From Hymenobacter lapidiphilus (GTDB lineage: Bacteria; Bacteroidota; Bacteroidia; Cytophagales; Hymenobacteraceae): a stretch of 64,000 bases of DNA. The notes under the pieces were generated by a model. It was not told the DNA's origin. It saw nothing but the letters and a program-made list of their open reading frames with translations, and did not search any database. Shown piece after piece: positions 35,248-43,691 of this stretch. Positions within the stretch are counted from its first letter, which is position 1. Each line of letters begins with the position of its first letter. Location of the stretch: assembly GCF_003417065.2 (NCBI RefSeq), contig NZ_QVLT01000007.1, forward strand, positions 1-64,000. The letters are read 5' to 3'. A program made the translations under genes and the position numbers.

Positions 35248-35691
35248 TTACGGCGTGCCGTTGCCGCCCATCGAGCCGTACACCTGGCCGGTAGCGTAGC
35301 TCGCGTTAGGGTCGGCGAGCAGCACGTAGATACCCGCCAGTTCGGCCGGCTGGCCGGGCCGGCCCATGGGGGTTTTGGCTCCGAACTTCTCCACTTCTTC
35401 CTGGGTGGCGCCGCCGCTGGTTTGCAGGGGCGTCCAGATGGGGCCGGGGGCCACACCGTTCACCCTGATTCCTTTCGGGGCGAGTTGCTTGGCTAAGGAG
35501 CGCACGTAGTTGGTCGTGGCCGCCTTGGTCTGGGCGTAGTCATAGAGGTTGGCCGAGGGGTCGTTGGCCTGCTCCGAGGTGGTGCCGATGATGTAGGAGT
35601 CCGGCCAGGGCGTTTCCTGTTTTTTGAACGGCGGGCTGGCATATTTCGTGGCCGGGTCCTGGAGGGGCTTAGCGCTGCCGCCGTTGCCCAT
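35248..35691 (-). pseudogene. short-chain dehydrogenase with internal deletion
   Basis: The frame joins the N-terminal extension of YghA-type SDRs ([20 protein letters not shown], then QETPWPD) directly to the second half of the SDR domain ([20 protein letters not shown], then [20 protein letters not shown] and [16 protein letters not shown]). The cofactor-binding GxxxGxG half, about 100 residues or more, is missing, although the frame stays open. The active-site YxxxK (YAQTK) remains. Without a NAD(P) site the 147-residue product cannot be an active oxidoreductase. Homologous recombination or an assembly collapse could explain it. Confidence 0.75.
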
Positions 35692-35835
35692 TTCGCCAGC
35701 GGCGGCGGGGCGGTGGTTCTGCGGCCGCCATACAGCTACGGGGCTGGCGGCAGGGCCGCAACCGGCGCGGCCGGTATACCAGCAGAATCTGCCCGGCAAT
35801 GCCTAATCTTGCGGCCCCGCTGTTCCGGGTTCCCC

Positions 35836-36669
35836 ATGATTCACTACCTGCTGATTGACTGCCCCGACGAGCCCGGCCTCGTCTTCCGCACTTCCGAAGT
35901 ACTCTTCCGCCACGGCCTCAACATCCTGCGCAACGGCGAGTTCGTGGAGCCCTACGACAGCCACTTCTTCATGCGCACCGAGTTCGATGGCGACTGCGAC
36001 CCGGCCGCCCTCACCCGCGACCTGCAGGCCGCGCTGCCGCCCACGGCCGTCATTCGCCTCCGCGACGACCGGCCGCGCCGGGTGGTACTGCTGGCCACCC
36101 GCGAGCATCATTGCCTCTCCGAATTGCTGGTGCGGCACTTTTTCGGGCAGCTGCACGCCGAAATATTGGGCGTCATCAGCAACCACGACAACCTGCGCAC
36201 CATCACCGAGCGCCTCGATGTGCCCTACCACCACATCAGCGCCGAGGGTCTGAGCCGCGAAGCCCACGAGGCCGCTGTATTGGCTCAGATTCAGCATTAT
36301 GAACCCGAGTACGTGGTGCTGGCCCGCTACATGCGCATCCTGTCGCCCGAGTTCGTGGCCCACTTCAGCGGCCACCTCATCAACATTCACCATAGCTTTC
36401 TGCCGGCCTTCATCGGGGCCAGCCCCTACGCCCAGGCCTACGAGCGGGGCGTGAAAAGCATCGGCGCCACCGCCCACTTCGTTACCGACCAGCTCGACCA
36501 GGGCCCCATCATCGCCCAAAGCGTTATCCCCACCGACCACACCCAGAGCGCCCGCGACATGGCCCAGGCCGGCCGCGACGTCGAAAAGCTCACCCTGGCC
36601 CGCGCCCTCACCCTGGTCTGCCGCGAGCAGGTGTGCGTCCACCGCAACAAAACCATCGTGTTCGAATAA
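35836..36669 (+). CDS. purU: formyltetrahydrofolate deformylase
   Basis: A 277-residue enzyme that hydrolyses 10-formyltetrahydrofolate to tetrahydrofolate and formate. An N-terminal ACT-like regulatory domain (YLLIDCPDEPGLVFRTSEVL) is followed by a formyltransferase-fold catalytic domain: ILGVISNHDNLRTITERLDV, then NIHHSFLPAFIGASPYAQAY and the GATAHFVTDQLDQGPIIAQS segment with catalytic His and Asp. Length fits the family. The frame is open upstream to 35713, but the ATG at 35836 is the family start. It is divergent from the broken SDR gene. Confidence 0.92.
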   Translation: MIHYLLIDCPDEPGLVFRTSEVLFRHGLNILRNGEFVEPYDSHFFMRTEFDGDCDPAALTRDLQAALPPTAVIRLRDDRPRRVVLLATREHHCLSELLVRHFFGQLHAEILGVISNHDNLRTITERLDVPYHHISAEGLSREAHEAAVLAQIQHYEPEYVVLARYMRILSPEFVAHFSGHLINIHHSFLPAFIGASPYAQAYERGVKSIGATAHFVTDQLDQGPIIAQSVIPTDHTQSARDMAQAGRDVEKLTLARALTLVCREQVCVHRNKTIVFE

Positions 36670-36681
36670 GCTACAGCTACT

Positions 36682-36732
36682 CCAGGTTGCGAAGCACAGC
36701 GTAGGGTGCCAGCAGGCTACTTCGCAACTTGG
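36682..36732. repeat. 51-bp hairpin with IS982-like ends (MITE candidate)
   Basis: CCAGGTTGCGAAG (36682-36694) and CTTCGCAACTTGG (36720-36732) are inverted with one mismatch, and the right end repeats the 15 bases that follow the transposase stop at 202-216. It lies 12 bases after purU and could be a deletion derivative of that insertion element, or a simple terminator stem (no T run follows). Confidence 0.5.
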
Positions 36733-36779
36733 GTTACCTAGCCGCCGCCGCTCATGCCCATAAAGAGCACCAGCCCGGC

Positions 36780-37049
36780 TTACATCCGCGAGTAGTGCTC
36801 GTCAATGGCCTTATCCATGGCCGCCTTAAACGACAGTAGCAACTTGTCGCGCTCCAATTCCGGCAGCTGCTGCAAGGCCTGCTCGAACGTTACGCGGTAC
36901 ACGTGGGTCATAAAATCGGCCCCGTACATAGTAAAAAAGCCGTCGTGAATCTTGTCGAAAGCCAGCTTTTCGGCCGACGAGATGGAAAGCGAAAGCGCCA
37001 GCCATTCCTTGGCGTTGTTGGCTAAGCTGAGTTGCAGGTCCTGGTCCAT
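36780..37049 (-). CDS. small helical protein of unknown function
   Basis: An 89-residue acidic, mostly helical protein (MDQDLQLSLANNAKEWLALS to AMDKAIDEHYSRM) without membrane segment or known motif. Even Leu spacing suggests a helical bundle. It is flanked by unrelated genes. After its TAA the same frame continues GLVLFMGMSGGG to another stop, which looks like the tail of another protein. No function can be assigned. Confidence 0.6.
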   Translation of the reverse strand: MDQDLQLSLANNAKEWLALSLSISSAEKLAFDKIHDGFFTMYGADFMTHVYRVTFEQALQQLPELERDKLLLSFKAAMDKAIDEHYSRM

Positions 37050-37212
37050 TGTAAGGGCGAGAATTGAGAGAATGAAAGCGAAATAGGGCGTCGGTCGGCT
37101 TTAATCCAGCCGGTAAAAAGCATGCACCGTTCCGGTTGGTAACAAAGCAGGAGCAAAATTTCAGCGGCGCTCCGCATAACAATTTTCTGTTGCTAACAAC
37201 CGGTGGCTGCCA

Positions 37213-37476
37213 TCAGCCGGATACCTCGGCCGGCCAGTTTACCTGGCGCAGCAGCACCCGCAGCTCAGCTTCGGAAGCCACCCGGCCTTGGAAGCAGTAG
37301 AGCATCTGGCCGTTCACGGCTTCGAGCAGCGTCATTTCGCCATCGGCGTAGAGCACCACGGTTTCCTGGCCGACTTCGCTGGGACGGCTGTAGCGGACCT
37401 GCCCGGCCGGCGAGGAGTTGCTGCGGAAGCCAAATTTTGCCAGCAGTTCGGCTGGGGGTTGGTAGGAAGAATCCAT
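37213..37476 (-). CDS. small conserved-looking protein of unknown function
   Basis: An 87-residue product. The start MDSSYQPPAELLAKFGFRSN is polar, followed by several predicted beta strands (QVRYSRPSEVGQETVVLYAD, then GEMTLLEAVNGQMLYCFQGR) and a short helix. No family is recognised. It runs in the same direction as the gene at 36780 and upstream of it with a 160-base gap. Confidence 0.55.
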   Translation of the reverse strand: MDSSYQPPAELLAKFGFRSNSSPAGQVRYSRPSEVGQETVVLYADGEMTLLEAVNGQMLYCFQGRVASEAELRVLLRQVNWPAEVSG

Positions 37477-37624
37477 GGAGAGAAAGCCCAGAAACAGGAC
37501 GCGGGGCCGGACGGCCGGGCGCTAAGCCACTACCGCAGTGCGCACGGGCCATAAACAGCCACGCCCGAGTCATCAAAGCTGCGGAAGGTCGTCATTTTCC
37601 AGCCAACTTCGGCCTTCAAGCTCC

Positions 37625-40186
37625 TCAGTAATTCATAAACCGCCGCAGGTACGGGGCCGTTTTGCTAGCCTTCGCTTTCGCTACTGTGGCTACCGAGCCT
37701 TCGGCCACTACCTGGCCGCCCTCGTCGCCGGCGCCGGGGCCCATGTCAATCACCCAGTCGGAGGCGGCTACCACGCGCATGTCGTGCTCGACTACCACTA
37801 CGGTGTTGCCGGCCGTTACCAGCGCCTGCAGCTGCACGAGCAGCCGCTCCACGTCGGCGGGGTGCAGGCCAGTGGTGGGCTCATCAAGCACGTAAAGCGT
37901 GTGGCCGCGGGCGGGGCGCTGCAGCTCGGTGGCCAGCTTGATGCGCTGGGCCTCGCCCCCGCTCAGCTCGGTGGCCGGCTGACCCAGGCGCAGGTAGCCG
38001 AGGCCCACTTCGCGCAGCACCGTCAGGGCCCGGTGCACCGGCGGTTCATCGGCGAAAAATTCGCTGGCCGCGTCCACGGTCATGCCCAGCACCTGAGCGA
38101 TATTCTGGCCCTGGTACTCAATTTCGAGGGTTTTATCGTTGTAGCGGGTGCCGTGGCACACCGGGCAGGGCGCGTACACGCTGGGCAGAAACAGCAGCTC
38201 CACCATCACGAAGCCTTCGCCCTGGCAGTTGGGGCAGCGGCCTTTTTTCACGTTGAAGGAGAACTGGCCGGCATCGTAGCGCCGCTTGCGGGCCTCGGGC
38301 GTGGCCGCAAACAGCCGCCGCACGTGGTCGAACAGGCCGGTATAGGTGGCCATGTTGGAGCGCGGCGTCCGGCCGATGGGCTTCTGGTCCACCTGCACCA
38401 GCCGCGTTAGTGGAGCGGCTTCGGGCGAGAAGCTGAACGTCAGCGCCCCATTCCCCTCGTCGCGGTCGTCGCCTTCGGCCGCCAGCAGCTCGTCGGCCGT
38501 TTCCGGCTCGTCCTCCACCGGGGCCTTTTCGCGCGGGCTTTTCACTTCCAGCTTCAGCAATTGACTTACCAGACTCGATTTGCCCGAGCCCGACACGCCC
38601 GTTACGGTCGTGAGCACGCTTAGCGGAAAGCGCACGGTCAACTCGTGCAGGTTGTGGCGCGTGATGCCGGCCAGCTCCAGCCAGCCGGCCGGCTCGCGGG
38701 GCATGGTTGCAGCGGTTTTTTGGTCTTCTTGCGGGAATAGAAAGCGGCGCGTCTGGGATTCCTCCACTTGCTTTAAGCCTTCGGGCGGGCCGCTGTACAG
38801 GATTTCGCCGCCCTGCTCGCCGGCCTGGGGGCCCACGTCCACGAGCCAGTCGGCGCGGCGCACTACGTCGAGGTTGTGCTCGACTACGAACAGCGAGTTG
38901 CCCGCGCTTCGCAAACTGGCCAGGGCCGTAAGCAACGCTTCGGTATCGGCCGGGTGCAGGCCCGCCGAGGGTTCATCGAGCACATACACCACCCCAAACA
39001 GATTGGAATAGAGCTGGGTGGCCAGCCGCAGCCGTTGCAGCTCGCCCGGCGAAAGGCTGGGCGTACTTCTTTCCAGGGATAAATAGCCCAACCCCAAATC
39101 GAGCAGCACTGCCAGCCGGGCCCGTAAGTCTTCAGCAATGCGGCGAGCCGCTTCCACCTGGGCCGGGTCGTGGGCCGCGTGCTGGGCGTGGCCGGTTTCG
39201 GTACCGGCCTCGTAGGGCTGCAGCAAAGCGGCCACCTGCTTGAGCGGCAGGGCGGATAAATCGGCAATATCGAGGCCCGCGAACCTGACACTCAGCGACT
39301 CGCGGCGCAGGCGCTTGCCGTGGCAGATGGGGCAGGCGGTGCTCAGCATGTACTGCTGCACCCGCTTCTTCATGGAGGCGCTCTGGGTGTTGCCGAACGT
39401 GTAGAGCACGTGCCGCCGGGCGCTGCTGAAGGTGCCCATGTAGTTGGGCGACTCCCGCCGCTTGACGGCCCGCTGGGTTTGCTCGGGCGAGTAGCCGGGG
39501 TACACCGGCACCACCGGCTGCTCGTCGGTAAACAGAATCCAGTCGCGCTGCTTCTGGGGCAGATCCTGCCAGGGCGTGTCCACGTCGTAGCCCAACGTCA
39601 CGAGGATGTCGCGCTGGTTCTGGCCACCCCAGGCCTGGGGCCAGGCAGCAATGGCCCGCTCGCGGATGGTGAGCGTAGGGTCGGGCACCATGCTCTGCTC
39701 CGTGACTTCGTACACGCGGCCCAGCCCGTGGCAGGTGGGGCAGGCGCCCTCGGGCGTGTTGGCCGAAAAGGCTTCGGCGTAGATAATGCTCTGCCCCGCC
39801 GGGTAGTCGCCGGCCCGCGAGTAGAGCATGCGCACGAGGTTGGAGAGCGTGGTAACCGAGCCCACCGACGAGCGGGTAGTGGGCGTGCCGCGCTGATGCT
39901 GCAACGCCACGGCCGGCGGCAGGCCCTCAATGGAATCCACCTCGGGCACCGCCATCTGATGAAAAAGCCGCCGCGCATACGGCGACACCGACTCGAGGTA
40001 GCGGCGCTGGGCCTCGGCGTACAGGGTGCCGAACGCCAGGCTGCTCTTGCCCGAGCCCGACACGCCCGTAAACACCACCAGCGCATCGCGCGGCACATCT
40101 ACGTCCACGTTTTTCAGGTTGTGCTCCCGGGCCCCGCGCACCCGCACGAAGCCGGCAGGTTGCTCAGCAGGTTTTGATTCCGACAT
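37625..40186 (-). CDS. UvrA-like excinuclease subunit (short, UvrA2 type)
   Basis: An 853-residue tandem ABC ATPase of the UvrA family, clearly shorter than housekeeping UvrA (about 940). It has two Walker A motifs (GVSGSGKSSLAFGTLYAEAQ near residue 40 and GVSGSGKSSLVSQLL in the second half), signature motifs (LSPGELQRLRLATQL and ELSGGEAQRIKLATEL), and zinc modules (CPTCHGLGRVYE and CPNCQGEGF with CPVCHGTRY). The shortened insertion regions match UvrA2 proteins, which confer damage or drug tolerance. No uvrB neighbour is seen. Confidence 0.85.
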   Translation of the reverse strand: MSESKPAEQPAGFVRVRGAREHNLKNVDVDVPRDALVVFTGVSGSGKSSLAFGTLYAEAQRRYLESVSPYARRLFHQMAVPEVDSIEGLPPAVALQHQRGTPTTRSSVGSVTTLSNLVRMLYSRAGDYPAGQSIIYAEAFSANTPEGACPTCHGLGRVYEVTEQSMVPDPTLTIRERAIAAWPQAWGGQNQRDILVTLGYDVDTPWQDLPQKQRDWILFTDEQPVVPVYPGYSPEQTQRAVKRRESPNYMGTFSSARRHVLYTFGNTQSASMKKRVQQYMLSTACPICHGKRLRRESLSVRFAGLDIADLSALPLKQVAALLQPYEAGTETGHAQHAAHDPAQVEAARRIAEDLRARLAVLLDLGLGYLSLERSTPSLSPGELQRLRLATQLYSNLFGVVYVLDEPSAGLHPADTEALLTALASLRSAGNSLFVVEHNLDVVRRADWLVDVGPQAGEQGGEILYSGPPEGLKQVEESQTRRFLFPQEDQKTAATMPREPAGWLELAGITRHNLHELTVRFPLSVLTTVTGVSGSGKSSLVSQLLKLEVKSPREKAPVEDEPETADELLAAEGDDRDEGNGALTFSFSPEAAPLTRLVQVDQKPIGRTPRSNMATYTGLFDHVRRLFAATPEARKRRYDAGQFSFNVKKGRCPNCQGEGFVMVELLFLPSVYAPCPVCHGTRYNDKTLEIEYQGQNIAQVLGMTVDAASEFFADEPPVHRALTVLREVGLGYLRLGQPATELSGGEAQRIKLATELQRPARGHTLYVLDEPTTGLHPADVERLLVQLQALVTAGNTVVVVEHDMRVVAASDWVIDMGPGAGDEGGQVVAEGSVATVAKAKASKTAPYLRRFMNY

Positions 40187-40313
40187 AAATTCAGCGTAAA
40201 GTAGAACCTACTCGTACGCAGAATTCGTCGCTTCTGCTGAACCAGAAAGGTTTTACCCAACGGACCAGCTCTGCGCAACCCTCCGCGAAACTCTGTGGGA
40301 AATCCGTTCGCAC

Positions 40314-40787
40314 TTACTCGCCCACCAATACCAAGCTCGCCGAATTGATGCAAAACCGCAACCCGGCCGGCGCAGGTCCGTCGGCCGATACGTTGCCCAA
40401 GTGCCCGGCGCAGACGTTGCAGCGTACTTCCACACGCTGCATCTGGTGGCTGTCGTCGAATTGGAAGCTCAGGGCATTCCGGCTGGCGGGCTGGGTGAAG
40501 CTGGGCCAGCCGGAAATAGCGTGGTACTTGGTTTCGGCCGCGAACAGCAGCTGCCCGCAACCGGCACAGCCATAGCAACCCGGCGCGTAGCTGCGGCAGA
40601 ACTCGTTGCGGTAGGCCGGTTCGGTAGCCGCCCCGCGCAACACCCGAAACTGCAGCGGCGTGAGCCTAGCGGCCCAGTCAGATTCCGACAGCACTAGCCG
40701 GCACGTTGGTTCAGGGTTGCCGTAGCGGGCGTATGTCAGCACGTCGCGCCAGCGCAACAGCGGCAGACCAAAACCCTTAATTTTCAT
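40314..40787 (-). CDS. msrB: peptide-methionine (R)-S-oxide reductase
   Basis: A 157-residue enzyme that reduces methionine-R-sulfoxide in proteins. The first zinc pair is in CYGCAGCGQLLF; the substrate region reads KYHAISGWPSFTQPASR, and the second pair with the catalytic region is RCNVCAGHLGNVSADGPAPA followed by GLRFCINSASL, where the Cys is the catalytic residue. The N-terminal extension of about 55 residues is longer than in the shortest MsrB proteins. It lies about 125 bases from uvrA, running the same way, and is divergent from the gene at 40827. Confidence 0.9.
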   Translation of the reverse strand: MKIKGFGLPLLRWRDVLTYARYGNPEPTCRLVLSESDWAARLTPLQFRVLRGAATEPAYRNEFCRSYAPGCYGCAGCGQLLFAAETKYHAISGWPSFTQPASRNALSFQFDDSHQMQRVEVRCNVCAGHLGNVSADGPAPAGLRFCINSASLVLVGE

Positions 40788-40826
40788 ACATTTAGCTCTG
40801 AAAATACCCTACGAATCACCCCGGCC

Positions 40827-41225
40827 ATGGAAGTGCTCTATGATTCCCCGGCGCTGGCTGTTTCCTACGACCCCGCTCAGCAGTGCCTTTACGTGGAATG
40901 GCGCGGCAAGCATACGGCGGCCAGCGCCCGCAGCGGGGGCGAGCAGGTACTGGCCTGCCTGCGCCAGCAGCCCTGCCACAAAATGCTCAATGACAACACC
41001 CAGGTAACCAGCGACTGGGAACCGGCCGCCCGCTGGGTTGGGGGCGAATACTACCAGCGCCTGGCCGAGCTGCAGATGCAATACGTGGCCTGGGTGTGCG
41101 CTACGAACTGGTCGGCGCGCAAGAGCATGGAAACGGCTATGCACTTCGTAACCGAGCCCACCGTCGTGCTGTTCGACGACGTGGCTTCGGCCTATACCTG
41201 GCTCGCGCAGCAGGGCCGGCAGTAA
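40827..41225 (+). CDS. STAS/SpoIIAA-like protein of unknown function
   Basis: A 132-residue protein whose pattern (MEVLYDSPALAVSYDPAQQC, then LYVEWRGKHTAASARSGGEQ and TEPTVVLFDDVASAYTWLA) resembles the SpoIIAA-like/STAS fold seen in many Bacteroidota proteins of unknown role. Two Trp-rich central segments are notable. No catalytic residues and no membrane segment. It is a single gene between two convergent or divergent neighbours. Confidence 0.55.
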   Translation: MEVLYDSPALAVSYDPAQQCLYVEWRGKHTAASARSGGEQVLACLRQQPCHKMLNDNTQVTSDWEPAARWVGGEYYQRLAELQMQYVAWVCATNWSARKSMETAMHFVTEPTVVLFDDVASAYTWLAQQGRQ

Positions 41226-41247
41226 ACGACACCCGGCAAGGCCGCGG

Positions 41248-42852
41248 CTACGAACTGCACGAAAGCGTGGCGCTGCCCGGCTTGGTAGCGGCCCACTCGG
41301 GGCGGCGGGCGGCCAGGGCCTCGTGTTCGGGCTGCTCGTCGAAGGGCCGTTTCAGTACTTCGTGCAGGATGTGCAGCGGGGCCAGGTCGCCCGTTTCGGC
41401 GGCCTCGATGGCCTGCTGAGCGAGGTAGTTGCGCAACACATATTTAGGGTTCACGGCCAGCATGCCGGCCCGAATGGCTTCGGGCGTGCCCGGCTCCTGC
41501 CGCAGCCGGAGCGCATACTGCCCCAGCCAGGCCCGCAACGGCGCGGCTCCTTCAAACTCTGGTGCGGCGTACGAAACGGCTTGCAGCAGTTCCGTTGCCA
41601 GCTCCTCTACCGATTCGGCGGTTGAGTCGACGGCTTGCAGGCGGGCCGTAAGGTGGGAGAGGTGGCGGTAGAACAGCGTCATGTCCACCTGGGCGGCTTC
41701 CATGGCTGGCAGCAGGCTCCCGACGAGCTGCTTATCGGCGGCGTCATCAGTGGAAGCCGTGAGGCCGAGCTTGGCCAGCAGGCGCACATGGTGGCTGCGG
41801 TTGAAGGTGGCCACGTAGTGGTTGAGGGCCGGGCGCAGTAGCTCGGGGTCGGGCACGAGGGGCGTGAGGGCCTGGGCCAGCTGCGTCAGGTTCCAGAGGC
41901 ACACCTGGGGCTGCTGCCCGAAAGCGTAGCGGTAGTTGGTGAAGTCGGTGGTATTGGGCGTCCAGCCGGGCTCGTAGGGCTCCAGCCAGCCGTAGGGGCC
42001 GTAGTCGATGGTCAGGCCCAGAATGCTCATGTTGTCGGTGTTCAGCACGCCATGCACGAAGCCCACGGTCTGCCAGTGCGCCACCATTTCGGCCGTGCGC
42101 CGGCAGATTTCGGTCAGCCAGGCCACGTACACTTCCGGCGAGGGCGGGCCCAATTCGGGGAAGTGGTGGCGAATCACGTAGTCGGCCAGGGCGCGCAGGT
42201 TGTCAGTTTCCTCGTGGGCCAGCAAGAGCTGGAAGTTGCCGAAGCGCACGAATGAGGGCGCCACCCGGGCCACCACGGCGCCCGGTTCGGGGCGGGCGTT
42301 GCCGTCGTAAAACATGTCGCGCAGCACCTGGTCGCCAGTGCTCACTAGGCTCAGCGCCCGGGTGGTGGGCACGCCCAGGTGGTGCATGGCTTCGGAACAC
42401 AGAAACTCCCGCACCGAGGAGCGCAGCACCGCCCGGCCATCGGCGCGGCGCGAGTAGGGCGTGGGGCCGGCGCCTTTCAGCTGAATTTCCCAGCGCCGCC
42501 CGTCCTGGCCGGGCAGCTCGCCCAGCGAAATGGCCCGCCCGTCGCCGAGTTGGCCGGCCCAGTTGCCAAACTGGTGGCCGCCGTAGCGGGCGGCGTAGGG
42601 CCGCATCGAATCGGCCACCCTATTGCCGGCCAGCAGCTCCACGGCCGCGCCCTGCTCCGGCGGCCGCGCCAAGCCCAACTCCGCCCCCATTTCCGCCGAC
42701 CATTCCAGCAGCCGCGGGCTTGCCACCGGCGTGGGCACTACGGGCGAATAGTGGTAGCCCGGCACCTGCCGCGGCACGTTCTCCCGCGAAGGGTCGCCGG
42801 CCAGCTCATCGACGAAGGAATTGGTAAATGTGGCGGTTTCAAGTGGTTTCAT
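41248..42852 (-). CDS. selO: SelO/YdiU family protein adenylyltransferase
   Basis: A 534-residue pseudokinase that transfers AMP to proteins in redox control. Conserved stretches: YGGHQFGNWAGQLGDGRAIS, LKGAGPTPYSRRADGRAVLR, SVREFLCSEAMHHLGVPTTR and the catalytic-loop segment FVHGVLNTDNMSILGLTIDY with the metal-binding DYG that follows. The Met at 42852 (MKPLETATFTNSFVDELAGD) is the normal start; the frame is open upstream to 43089 but without likeness. The C-terminal CSS motif (ATLSCSS) provides a cysteine as in family members with a redox-active end. Confidence 0.9.
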   Translation of the reverse strand: MKPLETATFTNSFVDELAGDPSRENVPRQVPGYHYSPVVPTPVASPRLLEWSAEMGAELGLARPPEQGAAVELLAGNRVADSMRPYAARYGGHQFGNWAGQLGDGRAISLGELPGQDGRRWEIQLKGAGPTPYSRRADGRAVLRSSVREFLCSEAMHHLGVPTTRALSLVSTGDQVLRDMFYDGNARPEPGAVVARVAPSFVRFGNFQLLLAHEETDNLRALADYVIRHHFPELGPPSPEVYVAWLTEICRRTAEMVAHWQTVGFVHGVLNTDNMSILGLTIDYGPYGWLEPYEPGWTPNTTDFTNYRYAFGQQPQVCLWNLTQLAQALTPLVPDPELLRPALNHYVATFNRSHHVRLLAKLGLTASTDDAADKQLVGSLLPAMEAAQVDMTLFYRHLSHLTARLQAVDSTAESVEELATELLQAVSYAAPEFEGAAPLRAWLGQYALRLRQEPGTPEAIRAGMLAVNPKYVLRNYLAQQAIEAAETGDLAPLHILHEVLKRPFDEQPEHEALAARRPEWAATKPGSATLSCSS

Positions 42853-42884
42853 AAGGGCGTGGTTAAGGGTTATCGGGCAAAAGC

Positions 42885-42926
42885 CGATGCCATGCTGAGC
42901 GAAGTCGCAGCATGTCTGCTGCAATG
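42885..42926. repeat. family A repeat, degenerate half copy
   Basis: GCCATGCTGAGCGAAGTCGCAGCATGTC keeps the CATGCTGAGCGAAG core of family A. It is 30 bases upstream of the selO start. Confidence 0.5.
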
Positions 42927-43034
42927 CTAATCTATAAAACGTAGCCCGGCTGCATCTTGCAGCTGGGGCCGTTTCTGTTGAGCCTGCTTCCTCTTGCGCA
43001 TCAAAAGCTGGCAGCGGTGAAAGGAGAAAGTATT

Positions 43035-43052
43035 CTAATATATCTATATTAG
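43035..43052. promoter_or_regulatory. 18-bp perfect palindrome, operator candidate
   Basis: CTAATATA-TC-TATATTAG, a perfect inverted repeat about 50 bases before the ATG at 43105 and 180 bases from the selO start. AT-rich against its surroundings, which fits a promoter-overlapping operator. Confidence 0.4.
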
Positions 43053-43104
43053 CTCCGCTTACCCCGTAAGCGGACGATACTACGAGCACTCACCAGCAGA
43101 ACGC

Positions 43105-43682
43105 ATGAATGAAAATAGCTTTTCCAGGGTTGCCCTTGCTGGCACAGTACTCATAACTGTAGCTATCTGGGCGCTACTGGCTTGGAGCCATTATCACGGC
43201 GGCGTGCCGAGCCATCATTCCTGGCTCGGGCGGATATGCCCGAAATATCAAACTGGTGGGGCGGGTTGTTGCTGCCGGTGCTCACCGGGTTGCTGCTCTA
43301 CCGCATTCGAAAGCAAGTTTTTGGCAAAGCTGGCTCGTACTCTGAAACCACTCAGGCCTTGCTGCGCGCCCTGTACGGGTTCGTTGGGGCTTTGTTGTTT
43401 GGGGTGTTAGTATCCGTTTTGTTTACGGCCGGCGAATCGGATATGGCGGGTAATGTGATGCTGGGTTTGTTTGTATTTGCCTTTTTCGTCCCGATTTACC
43501 GGCCAGAGTGCCTGCTCGGCTTCGTGCTGGGCATGACTTATACCTTCGGGGCCGTGCTGCCCATGATAATCGGCACCGGATTGGGGCTGGTGGGCCTGGT
43601 GCTGCATGCCTACCTCCGGCGGGGCCTGCTGTATGTCGGGGCTAAGCTGCTGCCAACCAACAAACCCGGAGTCAACGGCTGA
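43105..43682 (+). pseudogene. polytopic membrane protein, frameshifted
   Basis: The frame from 43105 begins with a membrane helix (VALAGTVLITVAIWALLAWS) and goes out of sense after HHSWLG near 43229. The next frame continues DMPEISNWWGGLLLPVLTGL with four more hydrophobic segments and ends ISN-type loops before KLLPTNKPGVNG at 43682. One added G in the CTCGGGCGG run joins them into about 192 residues with five helices. No family is recognised. Confidence 0.6.
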
Positions 43683-43691
43683 TACCTACCG

